A stretch of 15,262 bases of DNA from an uncultured Bacilli bacterium (GCA_947628105.1 CANQYN010000018.1:1-15262), one strand, 5' to 3'; numbered from the stretch's first letter, positions 6,499 through 14,215 are shown. A program made the numbers and translations. Notes: generated from the letters alone by a model not told the origin.

Positions 6499-7574
6499 AA
6501 TCCTAACTCCTTTAATCGAGCAACCACTTTTTGATGGTCTTGATAGTTCTTTGAATAATATGTCTTTTTATTTTTATCAGCAACAAAATATAGATAATCA
6601 TGATTACTTGGTTGAAGAGTTGCGATAATCGATTCGATACCCGGATTATTAACGGGACCAACAGGAAGTCCTTTCATCGTCGCACATCGAGTATTATAGT
6701 CATTACAATCATCAATTTCTGCTTGATATAAATCTCTTTCCGTCATATCAATTTGAATAGAATAATAAGTTGTTACATCGCTTCCTAAAGCCATATTGTT
6801 TCTAATTCGATTAAAAAATACCCCCGCTACTTTTTTTCGATCTTGTGCGTTTGGAGATTCTGCTTCTACAATAGAAGCAAGAGTAAACATTTTATGAATA
6901 GAATATTTTTGACTTTGAATAAGCGATTTTATTTTTTCTAATTTTTTTTCTGTATTATCTAACATTTTAATAAAAATATCTTCTATTGTATCCTCATAAG
7001 AAATATTATAAGAATCAGGAAATAAGTATCCTTCTAGAGAATAATATATTTTAGGATTTTTAATATCATTAGTTAAAAACCAATATTTTTGAATCATTCT
7101 ATCTAAAAATTCATTATCTTTTAATTTAGCTTTTATCTCTTTTGGCGTATTTTTAGAATGTTGGGCGATGATACTAATAATCTTATTCATATTTAATCCT
7201 TCGCGAAACGTTACTAAAGTTTCTCCTTGATAATTTTTTCCCCCTAAAATGTCGACAATCTCAGACATAGGCATAGTAGAAGATAACGTATAAGTCCCTA
7301 CTCTCACCTTTTCTTTTTGATTTAATTTTATATATAATTTATAAAAAAATTCAGATCGAATCAATTTCTTTTCTTTTAATGAAGAAGAAAGTGAATATAA
7401 AGTACTATTTTCTTCAACGGGAAAAGAAACTTCCTTTCCATTCGTACTTACTGGTTGTAAACTATTATGATACATGATGAAAAAGCCAATTATCATCCCT
7501 GTTATTACCAGTAACAACAAAATAAGAAAAAATCGAAAAATTTTTCTTTTACTTAATACTCTTTTTTTTGCCAT
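6483..7574 (-). CDS. mltG: Endolytic murein transglycosylase MltG (YceG-like)
   Basis: Membrane-bound lytic transglycosylase that cuts nascent peptidoglycan strands. The 363 residues contain a short basic cytoplasmic tail, one membrane helix (about 13-34), a LysM-like segment (about 48-115) and the YceG catalytic domain. The key glutamate is Glu237 in LASIVEAES, and YNTRCATMKGLPVGPVNNPG (293-312) is the usual substrate-groove signature. The C-terminus has the family's DYLYFVADKNKKTYYSKNY pattern. The ribosome site is weak, with no clear GGAG before ATG 7574, suggesting coupling to the preceding gene or modest expression. Order ruvX-yrzB-mltG-trmR matches B. subtilis yrrK-yrzB-yrrL-yrrM. Confidence 0.95.
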   Translation of the reverse strand: MAKKRVLSKRKIFRFFLILLLLVITGMIIGFFIMYHNSLQPVSTNGKEVSFPVEENSTLYSLSSSLKEKKLIRSEFFYKLYIKLNQKEKVRVGTYTLSSTMPMSEIVDILGGKNYQGETLVTFREGLNMNKIISIIAQHSKNTPKEIKAKLKDNEFLDRMIQKYWFLTNDIKNPKIYYSLEGYLFPDSYNISYEDTIEDIFIKMLDNTEKKLEKIKSLIQSQKYSIHKMFTLASIVEAESPNAQDRKKVAGVFFNRIRNNMALGSDVTTYYSIQIDMTERDLYQAEIDDCNDYNTRCATMKGLPVGPVNNPGIESIIATLQPSNHDYLYFVADKNKKTYYSKNYQDHQKVVARLKELGLWYTY

Positions 7575-7583
7575 ATCATACTT

Positions 7584-7603
7584 AAAACGAGCTTATTGCT
7601 CGT
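7584..7603 (-). terminator. Weak terminator or attenuator between yrzB and mltG
   Basis: ACGAGC (7587-7592) pairs with GCTCGT (7598-7603) around a five-base loop that includes the yrzB stop codon. Only about four T follow on the minus strand, so read-through into mltG is expected. Confidence 0.5.
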
Positions 7604-7895
7604 CTTCTCCTTCAAGAGCATTTTTCGCTTCTTTTTGGATTTCTTCTAAGATTTGTTCAATCATTTTCCATTCTTTATCAGTTTCAATTGGATCCAATTT
7701 CATCTGATCTTCTTCTCCTTCTTCTGGATGATAAATCGCTGCATATACTTTTGTATTTCCTTCTTTATCTTTTGTGTTATCGGTATAGACAATATAATTT
7801 TTATTTGTTTCTTCTGATTCAAAAGTAAATAAAGCTTCACACTCTACTTCTTTTCCTTCTTCATTATAAATTTTAAAAGTCATTGATTCTTCCAT
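7593..7895 (-). CDS. yrzB: DUF1292 family protein (YrzB-type)
   Basis: A small acidic protein of 100 residues with the DUF1292 pattern: a beta strand with NEEGKEVECEALFTFE, then KNYIVYTDNT, then a strand with VYAAIYHP, and a C-terminal acidic helix (WKMIEQILEEI). The molecular function of the family is unknown; it is nearly always found between ruvX and mltG in Bacilli, as here. ATG at 7895 has a strong AAAGGAG site embedded in the last codons of ruvX, two bases past its stop, implying coupled translation. Confidence 0.9.
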   Translation of the reverse strand: MEESMTFKIYNEEGKEVECEALFTFESEETNKNYIVYTDNTKDKEGNTKVYAAIYHPEEGEEDQMKLDPIETDKEWKMIEQILEEIQKEAKNALEGEDEQ

Positions 7896-7897
7896 AA

Positions 7898-8317
7898 TTA
7901 TCTCCTTTCACGATTTAAATATGTTTCTAATATAATAACGGCAGAAAGTCGATCGACATGTTTCTTCCGTTTTTTTCGAGATAGATTTCCTTCAATTAAA
8001 TAGTTGGTAGCTTCTACAGTAGATAATCTTTCATCTTGTAAAATTACTTCTACTGGAAAATGTTTTTGAATGATTTTTTGAAAAGAAATTGTCGCTTCTC
8101 CTCTTGGTCCTATCGTATTATTCATATTTTTGGGAAATCCTAAAATAATTTTAGAAATATGATATTCTTCAATTATTTTTTGCAAAGGATCTATTAATGA
8201 TTCATAATCTTCTTCTTTAAAAAATATCGTATCGAAAGGAGAAGCAATCGTATGGGTCGTATCACTAATAGCAATTCCTAACGATTTGGTCCCTAAATCC
8301 AATCCTAAATATCGCAT
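7898..8317 (-). CDS. ruvX: Putative Holliday junction resolvase/pre-16S rRNA nuclease RuvX (YqgF)
   Basis: An RNase H-like nuclease of 139 residues. Members are annotated as Holliday junction resolvases, while E. coli YqgF is implicated in 16S rRNA 5'-end maturation. The three acidic positions are present: Asp7 in GLDLGTKSLG, Glu96 in LQDERLST (94-100) and Asp122 in HVDRLSA. LGFPKNMNNTIGPRG at 59-73 is the usual substrate loop. No Shine-Dalgarno motif is visible; ATG 8317 directly abuts the TAG stop of ireB, so initiation probably depends on terminating ribosomes. Confidence 0.94.
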   Translation of the reverse strand: MRYLGLDLGTKSLGIAISDTTHTIASPFDTIFFKEEDYESLIDPLQKIIEEYHISKIILGFPKNMNNTIGPRGEATISFQKIIQKHFPVEVILQDERLSTVEATNYLIEGNLSRKKRKKHVDRLSAVIILETYLNRERR

Positions 8318-8557
8318 CTATAAAATTTGTTCTCTTACTAATACTTCTAAAATTTTACTTCTTTTGACACTTTGTATTTTGTTTCTAGCATCTTGATAAC
8401 TTGTAATATATCCCGGATCTCCACTCATTAGATAACCAACAATTTGATTTGTTGGATTATATCCTTTTTCTTTTAAAGAAGCCGCTACTTCAGACACAAT
8501 ACTAAGAACATATTTAGTATTAATTTCTTCTGAACTATATCGTTTTGTCAAATCCAT
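8318..8557 (-). CDS. ireB: IreB family regulatory phosphoprotein (DUF965, YrzL-type)
   Basis: IreB of Enterococcus faecalis is a substrate of the Ser/Thr kinase IreK and negatively affects cephalosporin resistance; other members are inferred to link envelope stress to metabolism. The signature KGYNPTNQIVGYLMSGDPGY is at 31-50 of a 79-residue protein, with DARNKIQ following. The reading frame can extend to a GTG at 8566, but that codon is part of the AGGTGG ribosome site, so the ATG at 8557 is preferred. In B. subtilis alaS lies upstream of yrzL; here an unrelated gene does. It is the first gene of the cluster ireB-ruvX-yrzB-mltG-trmR. Confidence 0.93.
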   Translation of the reverse strand: MDLTKRYSSEEINTKYVLSIVSEVAASLKEKGYNPTNQIVGYLMSGDPGYITSYQDARNKIQSVKRSKILEVLVREQIL

Positions 8558-8614
8558 TCCGTCCACCTACTTTACTCTATTTTTCCTATCTCTTATATTA
8601 TAATAGATATCTTT

Positions 8615-8643
8615 ATTTTATCATTTATTTTCTTAATTGACAA
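8615..8643 (-). promoter_or_regulatory. Promoter of the ireB-ruvX-yrzB-mltG-trmR operon
   Basis: TTGTCA (8643-8638) and TAAAAT (8620-8615) are 17 bp apart on the minus strand, with TGA before the -10. A second perfect TATAAT lies at 8602-8597 but lacks a good -35. No terminator separates this promoter from the gene ending at 8646. Confidence 0.65.
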
Positions 8644-8645
8644 TA

Positions 8646-9176
8646 TCATGTCGAAATTATTTCTGTAATAATATCAACTGTCGTATCGATTTTATCTAAC
8701 ATACTACATTTCATATCTTTTAATCGAGTAGAAGTAACTTTCTTTACATCTAATTTTAGTATTATCCCATCTTGGCAAGAAATACTACTAATATTAGTAT
8801 GATATCGTTCATACTTTTTTATTACTTTTTGAATTTCATTTTTTTCATAAGAATATAAATAGATATCTCCTTTTGTTAAGTAGATACTATCTTTTACAAA
8901 AAACGAATAAAAATTTTTCACTTCCGCTAAATTTCCAATGATAATATCCGTATTTTTTTTCTTAAACTTTTTTCTTAATTTTTGAAGAGAAATATTTTTT
9001 AATTTTTTTCCTTCTTCCGAATTATCATCCTTATTTTTTTTCATATTTAACAGATTACAGGACAGTTTTTTATTTTTGGAAATAGCATCTAATATATCAT
9101 CTTCTTCTAATCCAAAACCAAGCATATCGCCTTTTGCTTCTTTAATAATTTTAATGAGTTGATTTTTTACTTTCAT
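8646..9176 (-). CDS. Hypothetical protein, lysine-rich
   Basis: A 176-residue protein that I do not recognise. It is very rich in Lys, with a basic, low-complexity stretch in the middle (about 44-75). There is no signal peptide or membrane helix. The segment DIIIGNLAEVKNFYSFFVKD (76-95), then SIYLTKGDIYLYSYE, reads like a strand-helix-strand unit and could be part of a degenerate Rossmann methyltransferase fold, but the glycine-rich cofactor loop is missing. ATG 9176 has an excellent AAAGGAG site inside the end of the tcdA-like gene (26-base overlap), so it is real and co-expressed with it. It ends in TGA, showing TGA is a stop here. No terminator follows. Confidence 0.7.
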   Translation of the reverse strand: MKVKNQLIKIIKEAKGDMLGFGLEEDDILDAISKNKKLSCNLLNMKKNKDDNSEEGKKLKNISLQKLRKKFKKKNTDIIIGNLAEVKNFYSFFVKDSIYLTKGDIYLYSYEKNEIQKVIKKYERYHTNISSISCQDGIILKLDVKKVTSTRLKDMKCSMLDKIDTTVDIITEIIST

Positions 9177-9858
9177 AATGATTCTCCTTTAATAATTGTT
9201 CGATAACATAATAACTAGCTAACATCCCTGCCGTATTAGGGACAAACGACCAAGAAGCAATTTTCTTTTCTATTTTCATCGGTTTTTCTTTACTAGAAAT
9301 AACCATTATCTTTTCTTTTATTTTCTCTTCTCGTACCATCTTACGAATAATTTTGGCAATCGGATCGTAAGATGTCTTTTTGATATCGGTAATTTCTAAT
9401 TTTCGAGGATCTAATTTATTCCCTGTTCCCATACTAGAAATAAGAGGAATTTGATATTGTATACTTTTTCGAATTAATTCTTTTTTTACCGATACAGTAT
9501 CACAAGCATCGATAATAAAGTCAATTTTTTCATCAAATAAAAGATCGATATTGTCTGTTGTTATTTTTTCATATTTCTTTTCTACTTGACACTGGGGTGA
9601 TATTTCTTTTATTCTTTGTTCTACTACATCTACTTTATATTTTCCGATATTAGAATGAAGCGTCATTATTTGCCGATTCAAATTTGTAATATCCACTTTG
9701 TCATAATCTACTAAAATTATTTTACCGATAGAATTTCTTACTAAATGTTCTACCGCGCTACTTCCAACGCCACCTACTCCTAAAACTAAAATACATTTTT
9801 GATGTAATATTTTCCTATTTTCTTGCCCAATTAACAAATCTAAGCGATTCCACTGCAT
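9151..9858 (-). CDS. tcdA: E1-like tRNA threonylcarbamoyladenosine dehydratase (TcdA/YgdL-type)
   Basis: ThiF/E1-fold enzyme. TcdA cyclises t6A at tRNA position 37 to ct6A using ATP. The protein starts with the family's WNRLDLLIGQEN segment; the ATP loop GVGGVGS is at 27-33, the acidic ribose ligand Asp51 in LVDYDKVD, NLNRQ at 59-63, and IIDACDTV at 115-122. SSMGTGNKLDP (141-151) and SFVPNTAG (204-211) are TcdA features. The frame extends 12 codons upstream to ATG 9894, but AGGTGA lies just ahead of ATG 9858, so the shorter 235-residue form is chosen. It is smaller than E. coli TcdA (about 268). Other YgdL/ThiF-type functions remain possible. Confidence 0.85.
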   Translation of the reverse strand: MQWNRLDLLIGQENRKILHQKCILVLGVGGVGSSAVEHLVRNSIGKIILVDYDKVDITNLNRQIMTLHSNIGKYKVDVVEQRIKEISPQCQVEKKYEKITTDNIDLLFDEKIDFIIDACDTVSVKKELIRKSIQYQIPLISSMGTGNKLDPRKLEITDIKKTSYDPIAKIIRKMVREEKIKEKIMVISSKEKPMKIEKKIASWSFVPNTAGMLASYYVIEQLLKENHYESKKSTH

Positions 9859-9874
9859 AATATCACCTAATACT

Positions 9875-9883
9875 ATCTTATCA
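9875..9883 (-). promoter_or_regulatory. Possible extended -10 promoter of tcdA
   Basis: TGATAAGAT (9883-9875, minus strand) resembles an extended -10 and follows the rnjB terminator directly. The -35 region is only a T run, so this is weak. Confidence 0.35.
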
Positions 9884-9896
9884 TATTTTTTCATAT

Positions 9897-9923
9897 AAAA
9901 AAATCTATCTAAAATAGATTTTT
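9897..9923 (-). terminator. Intrinsic terminator of the RNase J2 gene
   Basis: AAAAATCTAT (9899-9908) pairs with ATAGATTTTT (9914-9923), loop CTAAA, followed on the minus strand by T. The stop codon of the gene (9924-9922) lies at the foot of the stem. Confidence 0.85.
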
Positions 9924-11571
9924 AAATTTCTCCAATAACGATTAAAATCATCGGTTTACATTCCGTTTCTTTATATAAATATTTTCCTAATTTGTCACGA
10001 ATTCCTAATTTTATCTTATTGAAATCAACGTAATTATTCGATATATTTTCTTTGATTACCGTTTTAGAAATATTTTCTGCTTCTTTAATAATATCGATAT
10101 TTTCTTTTACATAAATAAATCCTCTCGTTAAAATTTCTGGCCCTGCGACTACCTTTTTTGAGGTTTTATCAATGGTCGCGCTTACGATAACAATTCCATT
10201 TTCGCTTAATATTTCTCGATCTTTTACAACTACTTCGCTAATATCTCCGATTGTTTTTCCATCTACTAAAATTTCATCCGTCTTTATAATTTCTCCATCT
10301 TTTATCAATTCGCCATTTTCGAAATGAACTACTTGTCCATTGAGTTTTAATAAGATATGATCATCATCCATTCCTAAGGTTTTTGCGACATTCGCATTCA
10401 TTACTTGATGACGATATTCTCCTATCGTTGGAAAATAATATTTTGGATTCATTAAATTGATCATCATCATTAAATCTTCTTTCGAAGCATGATGCGCTAA
10501 ATATTTTTTGGATGACAATATAATTAACTCTGATCCAATTTTAGCAACATCATCATATACTTTAGTCGCACTTCTTTCCATCCCTTCATAGACAGGAGAA
10601 GCAAAAACGACAGTATCAGTATCTCTTATTTGGATAAACTTATCATATCCTCGAATAATTCTTTGAATATTAGAAAATGGTTTTTCTCTTTCATCAGATA
10701 TTAATACGATAATATTGTTATCTTTAATATTATGGATATTTTTAATACGATTTTTAGAAAATGACAAATATCCCATATCGATAGCTTTATAAATTGTATT
10801 TTCTAGTCCTTTTCCTAAAATGACAACATCTCGATTTGTTCGATTAATTTCTGTCAATAATTCTTGAATACGATAAAACTGGGTTTTAAAAATATTGACT
10901 AAAATTCTTCCTTCATGTTGGTCTAACGTTTCTCGAACGATATCAGTAATTCGATTATGAGGAGAAGTATATCCTTGTTTTTCCGCATATAATGATTCGC
11001 TCATTAGACATAGGACACCTTTTTTCCCTACATAAGCAAGTTTTCCAATATCTGTTTTATAAGGTCCTAACATACTTTGATCAAAGACAAAGTTTCCCGT
11101 ATAAACAATGGCTCCATCTGGAGTATTAATAACATATCCAACAGTTCCTGGAATAGAATGAGTAAGAGAGATAGGAAAAACACTAACTTTTCCAAAAGAA
11201 ATATTTTTATGAGGAATCACTTCATGAAAAATTATTTTTTTCATTTGTTCTTCTGATAATTCATTTTTCAAAATTTCTAAAGTAAAAGCTGTTCCATATA
11301 CATTTAGTTGTGACATGTCACTAAGCATATCAGGAATCGCTCCCATTTGTCCATCATGACCATGAGTAATAAAGATTCCTTTAATCCGATCTTCATTTTC
11401 TTTTAAATAATCATAATTAGGAATAACATAATCAATTCCTAGTAACCGATCATCAGGATATTTTAATCCAGCGTCAAGGACAAAAAGATCATTTTCTACT
11501 TCTACTACATACATATTTTTTCCGTTTTCATTTAATCCGCCTAAGCCGAATATCTTGATTCTCAATTTCAT
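9922..11571 (-). CDS. rnjB: RNase J2-like metallo-beta-lactamase/beta-CASP ribonuclease with degenerate active site
   Basis: RNase J proteins combine 5'-3' exo- and endonuclease activity in mRNA decay and rRNA maturation; J2 usually partners J1 and is much less active. The 549 residues match family length and order: metallo-beta-lactamase core, beta-CASP insert, and C-terminal domain ending KPMILIVIGEI. The HxHxDH metal motif reads HGHDGQ (70-75), Asp and second His lost, close to HGHDEN in B. subtilis J2. TGD reads TGN at 160, and the PVHGEYR position reads PTIGEYR (381-387). His70, His72, His138 and HHAS (360-363) remain. This supports J2 rather than J1. The AAGGAGG site is only two bases from ATG 11571, so the TTG two codons inside could be the start. 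No J1 gene is in the window. Confidence 0.9.
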   Translation of the reverse strand: MKLRIKIFGLGGLNENGKNMYVVEVENDLFVLDAGLKYPDDRLLGIDYVIPNYDYLKENEDRIKGIFITHGHDGQMGAIPDMLSDMSQLNVYGTAFTLEILKNELSEEQMKKIIFHEVIPHKNISFGKVSVFPISLTHSIPGTVGYVINTPDGAIVYTGNFVFDQSMLGPYKTDIGKLAYVGKKGVLCLMSESLYAEKQGYTSPHNRITDIVRETLDQHEGRILVNIFKTQFYRIQELLTEINRTNRDVVILGKGLENTIYKAIDMGYLSFSKNRIKNIHNIKDNNIIVLISDEREKPFSNIQRIIRGYDKFIQIRDTDTVVFASPVYEGMERSATKVYDDVAKIGSELIILSSKKYLAHHASKEDLMMMINLMNPKYYFPTIGEYRHQVMNANVAKTLGMDDDHILLKLNGQVVHFENGELIKDGEIIKTDEILVDGKTIGDISEVVVKDREILSENGIVIVSATIDKTSKKVVAGPEILTRGFIYVKENIDIIKEAENISKTVIKENISNNYVDFNKIKLGIRDKLGKYLYKETECKPMILIVIGEI

Positions 11572-11598
11572 TCCCTCCTTTCTTTTTCTAACTTATAC

Positions 11599-11627
11599 AT
11601 TATATCAAAAATTTTTCAATTCGTCTA
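11599..11627 (-). promoter_or_regulatory. Promoter of the RNase J2 gene
   Basis: TAGACG (11627-11622), 17-bp spacer ending in TGA, then perfect TATAAT (11604-11599) on the minus strand: an extended -10 promoter, 28 bases ahead of the start codon. Confidence 0.65.
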
Positions 11628-11635
11628 TTCTTATT

Positions 11636-11663
11636 AAAAAAACTTATTCATTTGAATAAGTTT
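11636..11663 (-). terminator. Intrinsic terminator of cotE
   Basis: AAACTTATTC (11640-11649) pairs with GAATAAGTTT (11654-11663), loop ATTT, with a T run following on the minus strand. The cotE stop codon (11646-11644) lies within the distal arm of the stem. Confidence 0.85.
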
Positions 11664-12225
11664 CATTTTTTTGACTATCGGTATTAGTGTCTTTTACATA
11701 GTCCGTATCAACACTGTCATCAATTTCTTTTAAAATATTTTCATCGATATCATCTTCAATTTCTTCCCATGGTTCTTCTTCTTCCGCTACTTCAATTTTC
11801 ATTTTCTTCTCGCCAACTAATTCTACCCCTAATTCTTTTTCAATATCAAATTCGATACTGCCATCTTCTTGAATGTTTACTTTTGTACAATTTGGTTGTT
11901 TTAACGTTCGTACAATAATGTCAGTATCTCCCGTTATTCCTTGTTTATCTTTTGCTTTTAGATTAAAAATGTCATTATATTCGATTTTTTTATTTACTAC
12001 AGTCGTTTTACTATCCCCTTCATAAGAATACCAAATATTAACATCATATGAGCCATCTACACCAATCCGATCACCCGTTTTATACCCGTTAAATTTATGA
12101 TTGATGACCCAACAGCCTAAAACAGTAGTGGGAGTTGCTTCTGTTGTTATCGTATAACTATTTTTGAAATATTTTTTCCCTTTCCCAATGACTGCTTTTG
12201 TGACTATTTCTTTAAATGCTGCCAC
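11644..12225 (-). CDS. cotE: Outer spore coat morphogenetic protein CotE
   Basis: CotE directs assembly of the outer spore coat in B. subtilis. The similarity is extensive: KEIVTKAVIGKGKK at 5-18 (B. subtilis REIITKAVVAKGRK), VLGCWVINHKF (35-45), GSYDVNIWYSY (58-68), KTTVV (73-77), LKQPNCTKV (108-116) and VELVGEKKMKIEV (134-146), then a long acidic tail. The 193 residues are close to the B. subtilis 181. The frame could open at GTG 12240, but AGGGGTGA overlaps that codon, so GTG 12225 is preferred. It is transcribed alone, with its own terminator. CotE is a sporulation marker of Bacilli; its presence implies an endospore former, or one that recently lost the trait. Confidence 0.93.
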   Translation of the reverse strand: MAAFKEIVTKAVIGKGKKYFKNSYTITTEATPTTVLGCWVINHKFNGYKTGDRIGVDGSYDVNIWYSYEGDSKTTVVNKKIEYNDIFNLKAKDKQGITGDTDIIVRTLKQPNCTKVNIQEDGSIEFDIEKELGVELVGEKKMKIEVAEEEEPWEEIEDDIDENILKEIDDSVDTDYVKDTNTDSQKNETYSNE

Positions 12226-12242
12226 TTTATCACCCCTCACTT

Positions 12243-12270
12243 TACTTTATGCTTATTTTCCCAGTTTGTG
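12243..12270 (-). promoter_or_regulatory. Possible sporulation (sigma K/E-type) promoter of cotE
   Basis: On the minus strand CATAAAGTA (12251-12243) fits the sigma K -10 consensus CATAnnnTA, and CACA (12270-12267) fits the mACm -35, with a 15-bp gap (16 is usual). No sigma A-like pair is visible before cotE. The predicted transcript start lies very near the ribosome site, leaving a short leader. B. subtilis cotE has sigma E and sigma K promoters. Confidence 0.35.
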
Positions 12271-12272
12271 AT

Positions 12273-12297
12273 AAAAAAAGTAGTTATAAAACTACTT
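12273..12297 (-). terminator. Intrinsic terminator of the 12292-14187 gene
   Basis: AAGTAGTT (12278-12285) pairs with AACTACTT (12290-12297), loop ATAA, with seven T following on the minus strand. The TAG stop of the gene forms part of the stem. Confidence 0.85.
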
Positions 12298-14187
12298 AAA
12301 TTTATTTTGAGAGATAAAAATTGGATTTTCTTGATTTCTCGTATCATACGTAACATAGTAATTTTGAAATTTTAATTTTGCTGCCCATACTTGATTTTCT
12401 TTAATGGCAATCTTATTGACGATAGATACCGTATCTGGATAAGAAAGCATTTTTTCTTTATCTAACATGAAAACTACTTTTCCATCTTTTAAAAGTCCTT
12501 CTTCATTCATTTCATAGGTACCTTCCATTTTGAAAGATGGATCTTTTTCTTTTGCTACTTTTAATAATTGATTGATAACATCAATACATGAGTTGGTATA
12601 TCTTGTTGTCATTCGATCAGTAATTTGCATACGAGAAATATCGCGAATCGTTTGATCTAATTTTAATAATTGACTATTTTGAAAAAATTTATTTTTTATT
12701 TTTGTTTTATCTTCTTCTTGTACTTTATCATAAGAAATAGCATCTTTCCACTCAAGTGATTCCATTCTACTGGCAACATAATTAGAATAAGTGAATTCTA
12801 AACGTACCATAGCAGCTACTTTATTTTCTTCTTTTACATCAATTTCAACAGTCATTAATCCATCTGTTTTCTTATTATTGACACTTTTACTAGTCGTTAT
12901 TATTCCATCAAAAAATGGTTTTTTCTCTCGTAAGAGAACATAGTCATATTCTATCTTGTTATCTGTTTTTGATTTTTCTTGAAAATCTAATTCATAAGAA
13001 GAATAATAAATCGCTCCATCAGAAGAATCATTTTCATATCCAAATAAGATATCTTTTTCTCTTTGAACCATAAATTTTATTTGTTTTTCAAGTTTTACAA
13101 ATTGAATTCCCAGTGGGGTATCTCCTGCGATTTTTATTTCAAATCCTACTGTATTTTGAAAGAATCCTCGTGTATAAAGGGATAAAGAAATATCTTGATA
13201 ATCACGTTGAAAAATTTCTTTTATTTTGTTTTGCCATATTTCTTGCTCTACCTTTGTCAATTCATTCATATTTTTTTGAAAAGTAGTATCACTTAATATC
13301 GTATCAAATAAATGATCTCCTTGTTCTTTTGAAAAAGTAATCGTCCATTTATGAAGATTTACTTTCGTATTTTTAATAGAAATTTTTTCATCTTTCTTTT
13401 CTATTTCTTTTACTTGTTCTTGTAATTTACCTCTTATTACTTTTGTTATATCAGATACCATTTTAGAGGTTTTGTCATCTTCGTTAAATAGATTAGAATA
13501 GGCTTTTATTTCCTGGTAGACAGGTTTCGCATACGTTTTCTTTAAATCCATCGCTACTTTATTATCTTCTCCATAAAAATGAGTATCGATTGCATTATAG
13601 ACATCTGACTTTACTAAAAGGGAAGCATCCATTTTCTTTTGAAGACGATTGGTATTTATTTTTCCAGTAACTGAAAATTTTTCTAAACTTTCAAAAGCAT
13701 CGATAATACTTTTATTTTTATAATTTCTTTCTATCTTCTTTTGAAAACTAATTCCAAATTCATTTCCTATTAATCCCTTTTGACTAACTGTGAAAAAAGG
13801 AGATGATGTGACTTTATCAATCGCTTGATGAAATTCTTTATATTCTGAATGTAAGCCTCTAATAAAGACAATTTTAGAAGAGGTATAAAAAAGATAACTT
13901 CCTATGAGAAAAAGAAAGACGAAAAAAACACCAAGAAAAATATATTTCTTCCGTTTTGGATTATATCCTTTTTCCCCTAACTCATATTTTTTTACTGCCT
14001 TCGATTCTTCTTCCAAAGAAAGATTTTCATTACTGATATCAATATCTGGTTGTCCTGGTTGAGGAATTGGGTTTTCAACTGGATTTTTTTTAGGTTTTTC
14101 GATTATTTTATTTCCAATTGGTGCGAAAAGTTCATCAGGAATATCTTCTATCCTCTCATTTTGATTTGGATCTTTATTTTCGTTCAT
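12292..14187 (-). CDS. Single-pass membrane protein of unknown function
   Basis: A 631-residue protein that I cannot assign to a named family. It has an N-terminal cytoplasmic tail of about 80 residues, acidic at first and then Pro/Asn-rich (NPIPQPGQPDIDIS at 39-52), a basic stop (KRKKY), and one hydrophobic helix at about 82-101 (FLGVFFVFLFLIGSYLF). The remaining ~530 residues would lie outside the membrane and alternate long charged helices with strands, ending in a beta-rich part. The layout is like bacterial DUF proteins with large extracytoplasmic domains near the cell wall, but no catalytic motif is evident. ATG 14187 follows GGGGAG. It has its own promoter and terminator. Neighbours (cotE, OapA-like gene) give no firm clue. 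Confidence 0.8.
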   Translation of the reverse strand: MNENKDPNQNERIEDIPDELFAPIGNKIIEKPKKNPVENPIPQPGQPDIDISNENLSLEEESKAVKKYELGEKGYNPKRKKYIFLGVFFVFLFLIGSYLFYTSSKIVFIRGLHSEYKEFHQAIDKVTSSPFFTVSQKGLIGNEFGISFQKKIERNYKNKSIIDAFESLEKFSVTGKINTNRLQKKMDASLLVKSDVYNAIDTHFYGEDNKVAMDLKKTYAKPVYQEIKAYSNLFNEDDKTSKMVSDITKVIRGKLQEQVKEIEKKDEKISIKNTKVNLHKWTITFSKEQGDHLFDTILSDTTFQKNMNELTKVEQEIWQNKIKEIFQRDYQDISLSLYTRGFFQNTVGFEIKIAGDTPLGIQFVKLEKQIKFMVQREKDILFGYENDSSDGAIYYSSYELDFQEKSKTDNKIEYDYVLLREKKPFFDGIITTSKSVNNKKTDGLMTVEIDVKEENKVAAMVRLEFTYSNYVASRMESLEWKDAISYDKVQEEDKTKIKNKFFQNSQLLKLDQTIRDISRMQITDRMTTRYTNSCIDVINQLLKVAKEKDPSFKMEGTYEMNEEGLLKDGKVVFMLDKEKMLSYPDTVSIVNKIAIKENQVWAAKLKFQNYYVTYDTRNQENPIFISQNKFK

Positions 14188-14215
14188 ATTTTATTCTCCC
14201 CTATTATTCTTTTTT

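Noticed and set aside
7474..7707. Plus-strand ORF across the mltG/yrzB junction
   Set aside because: It is antisense to two conserved genes and resembles no known protein.
9859..9894. Upstream ATG as the tcdA start
   Set aside because: The 12 extra codons lack family similarity, and the ribosome site AGGTGA is placed for the inner ATG at 9858.
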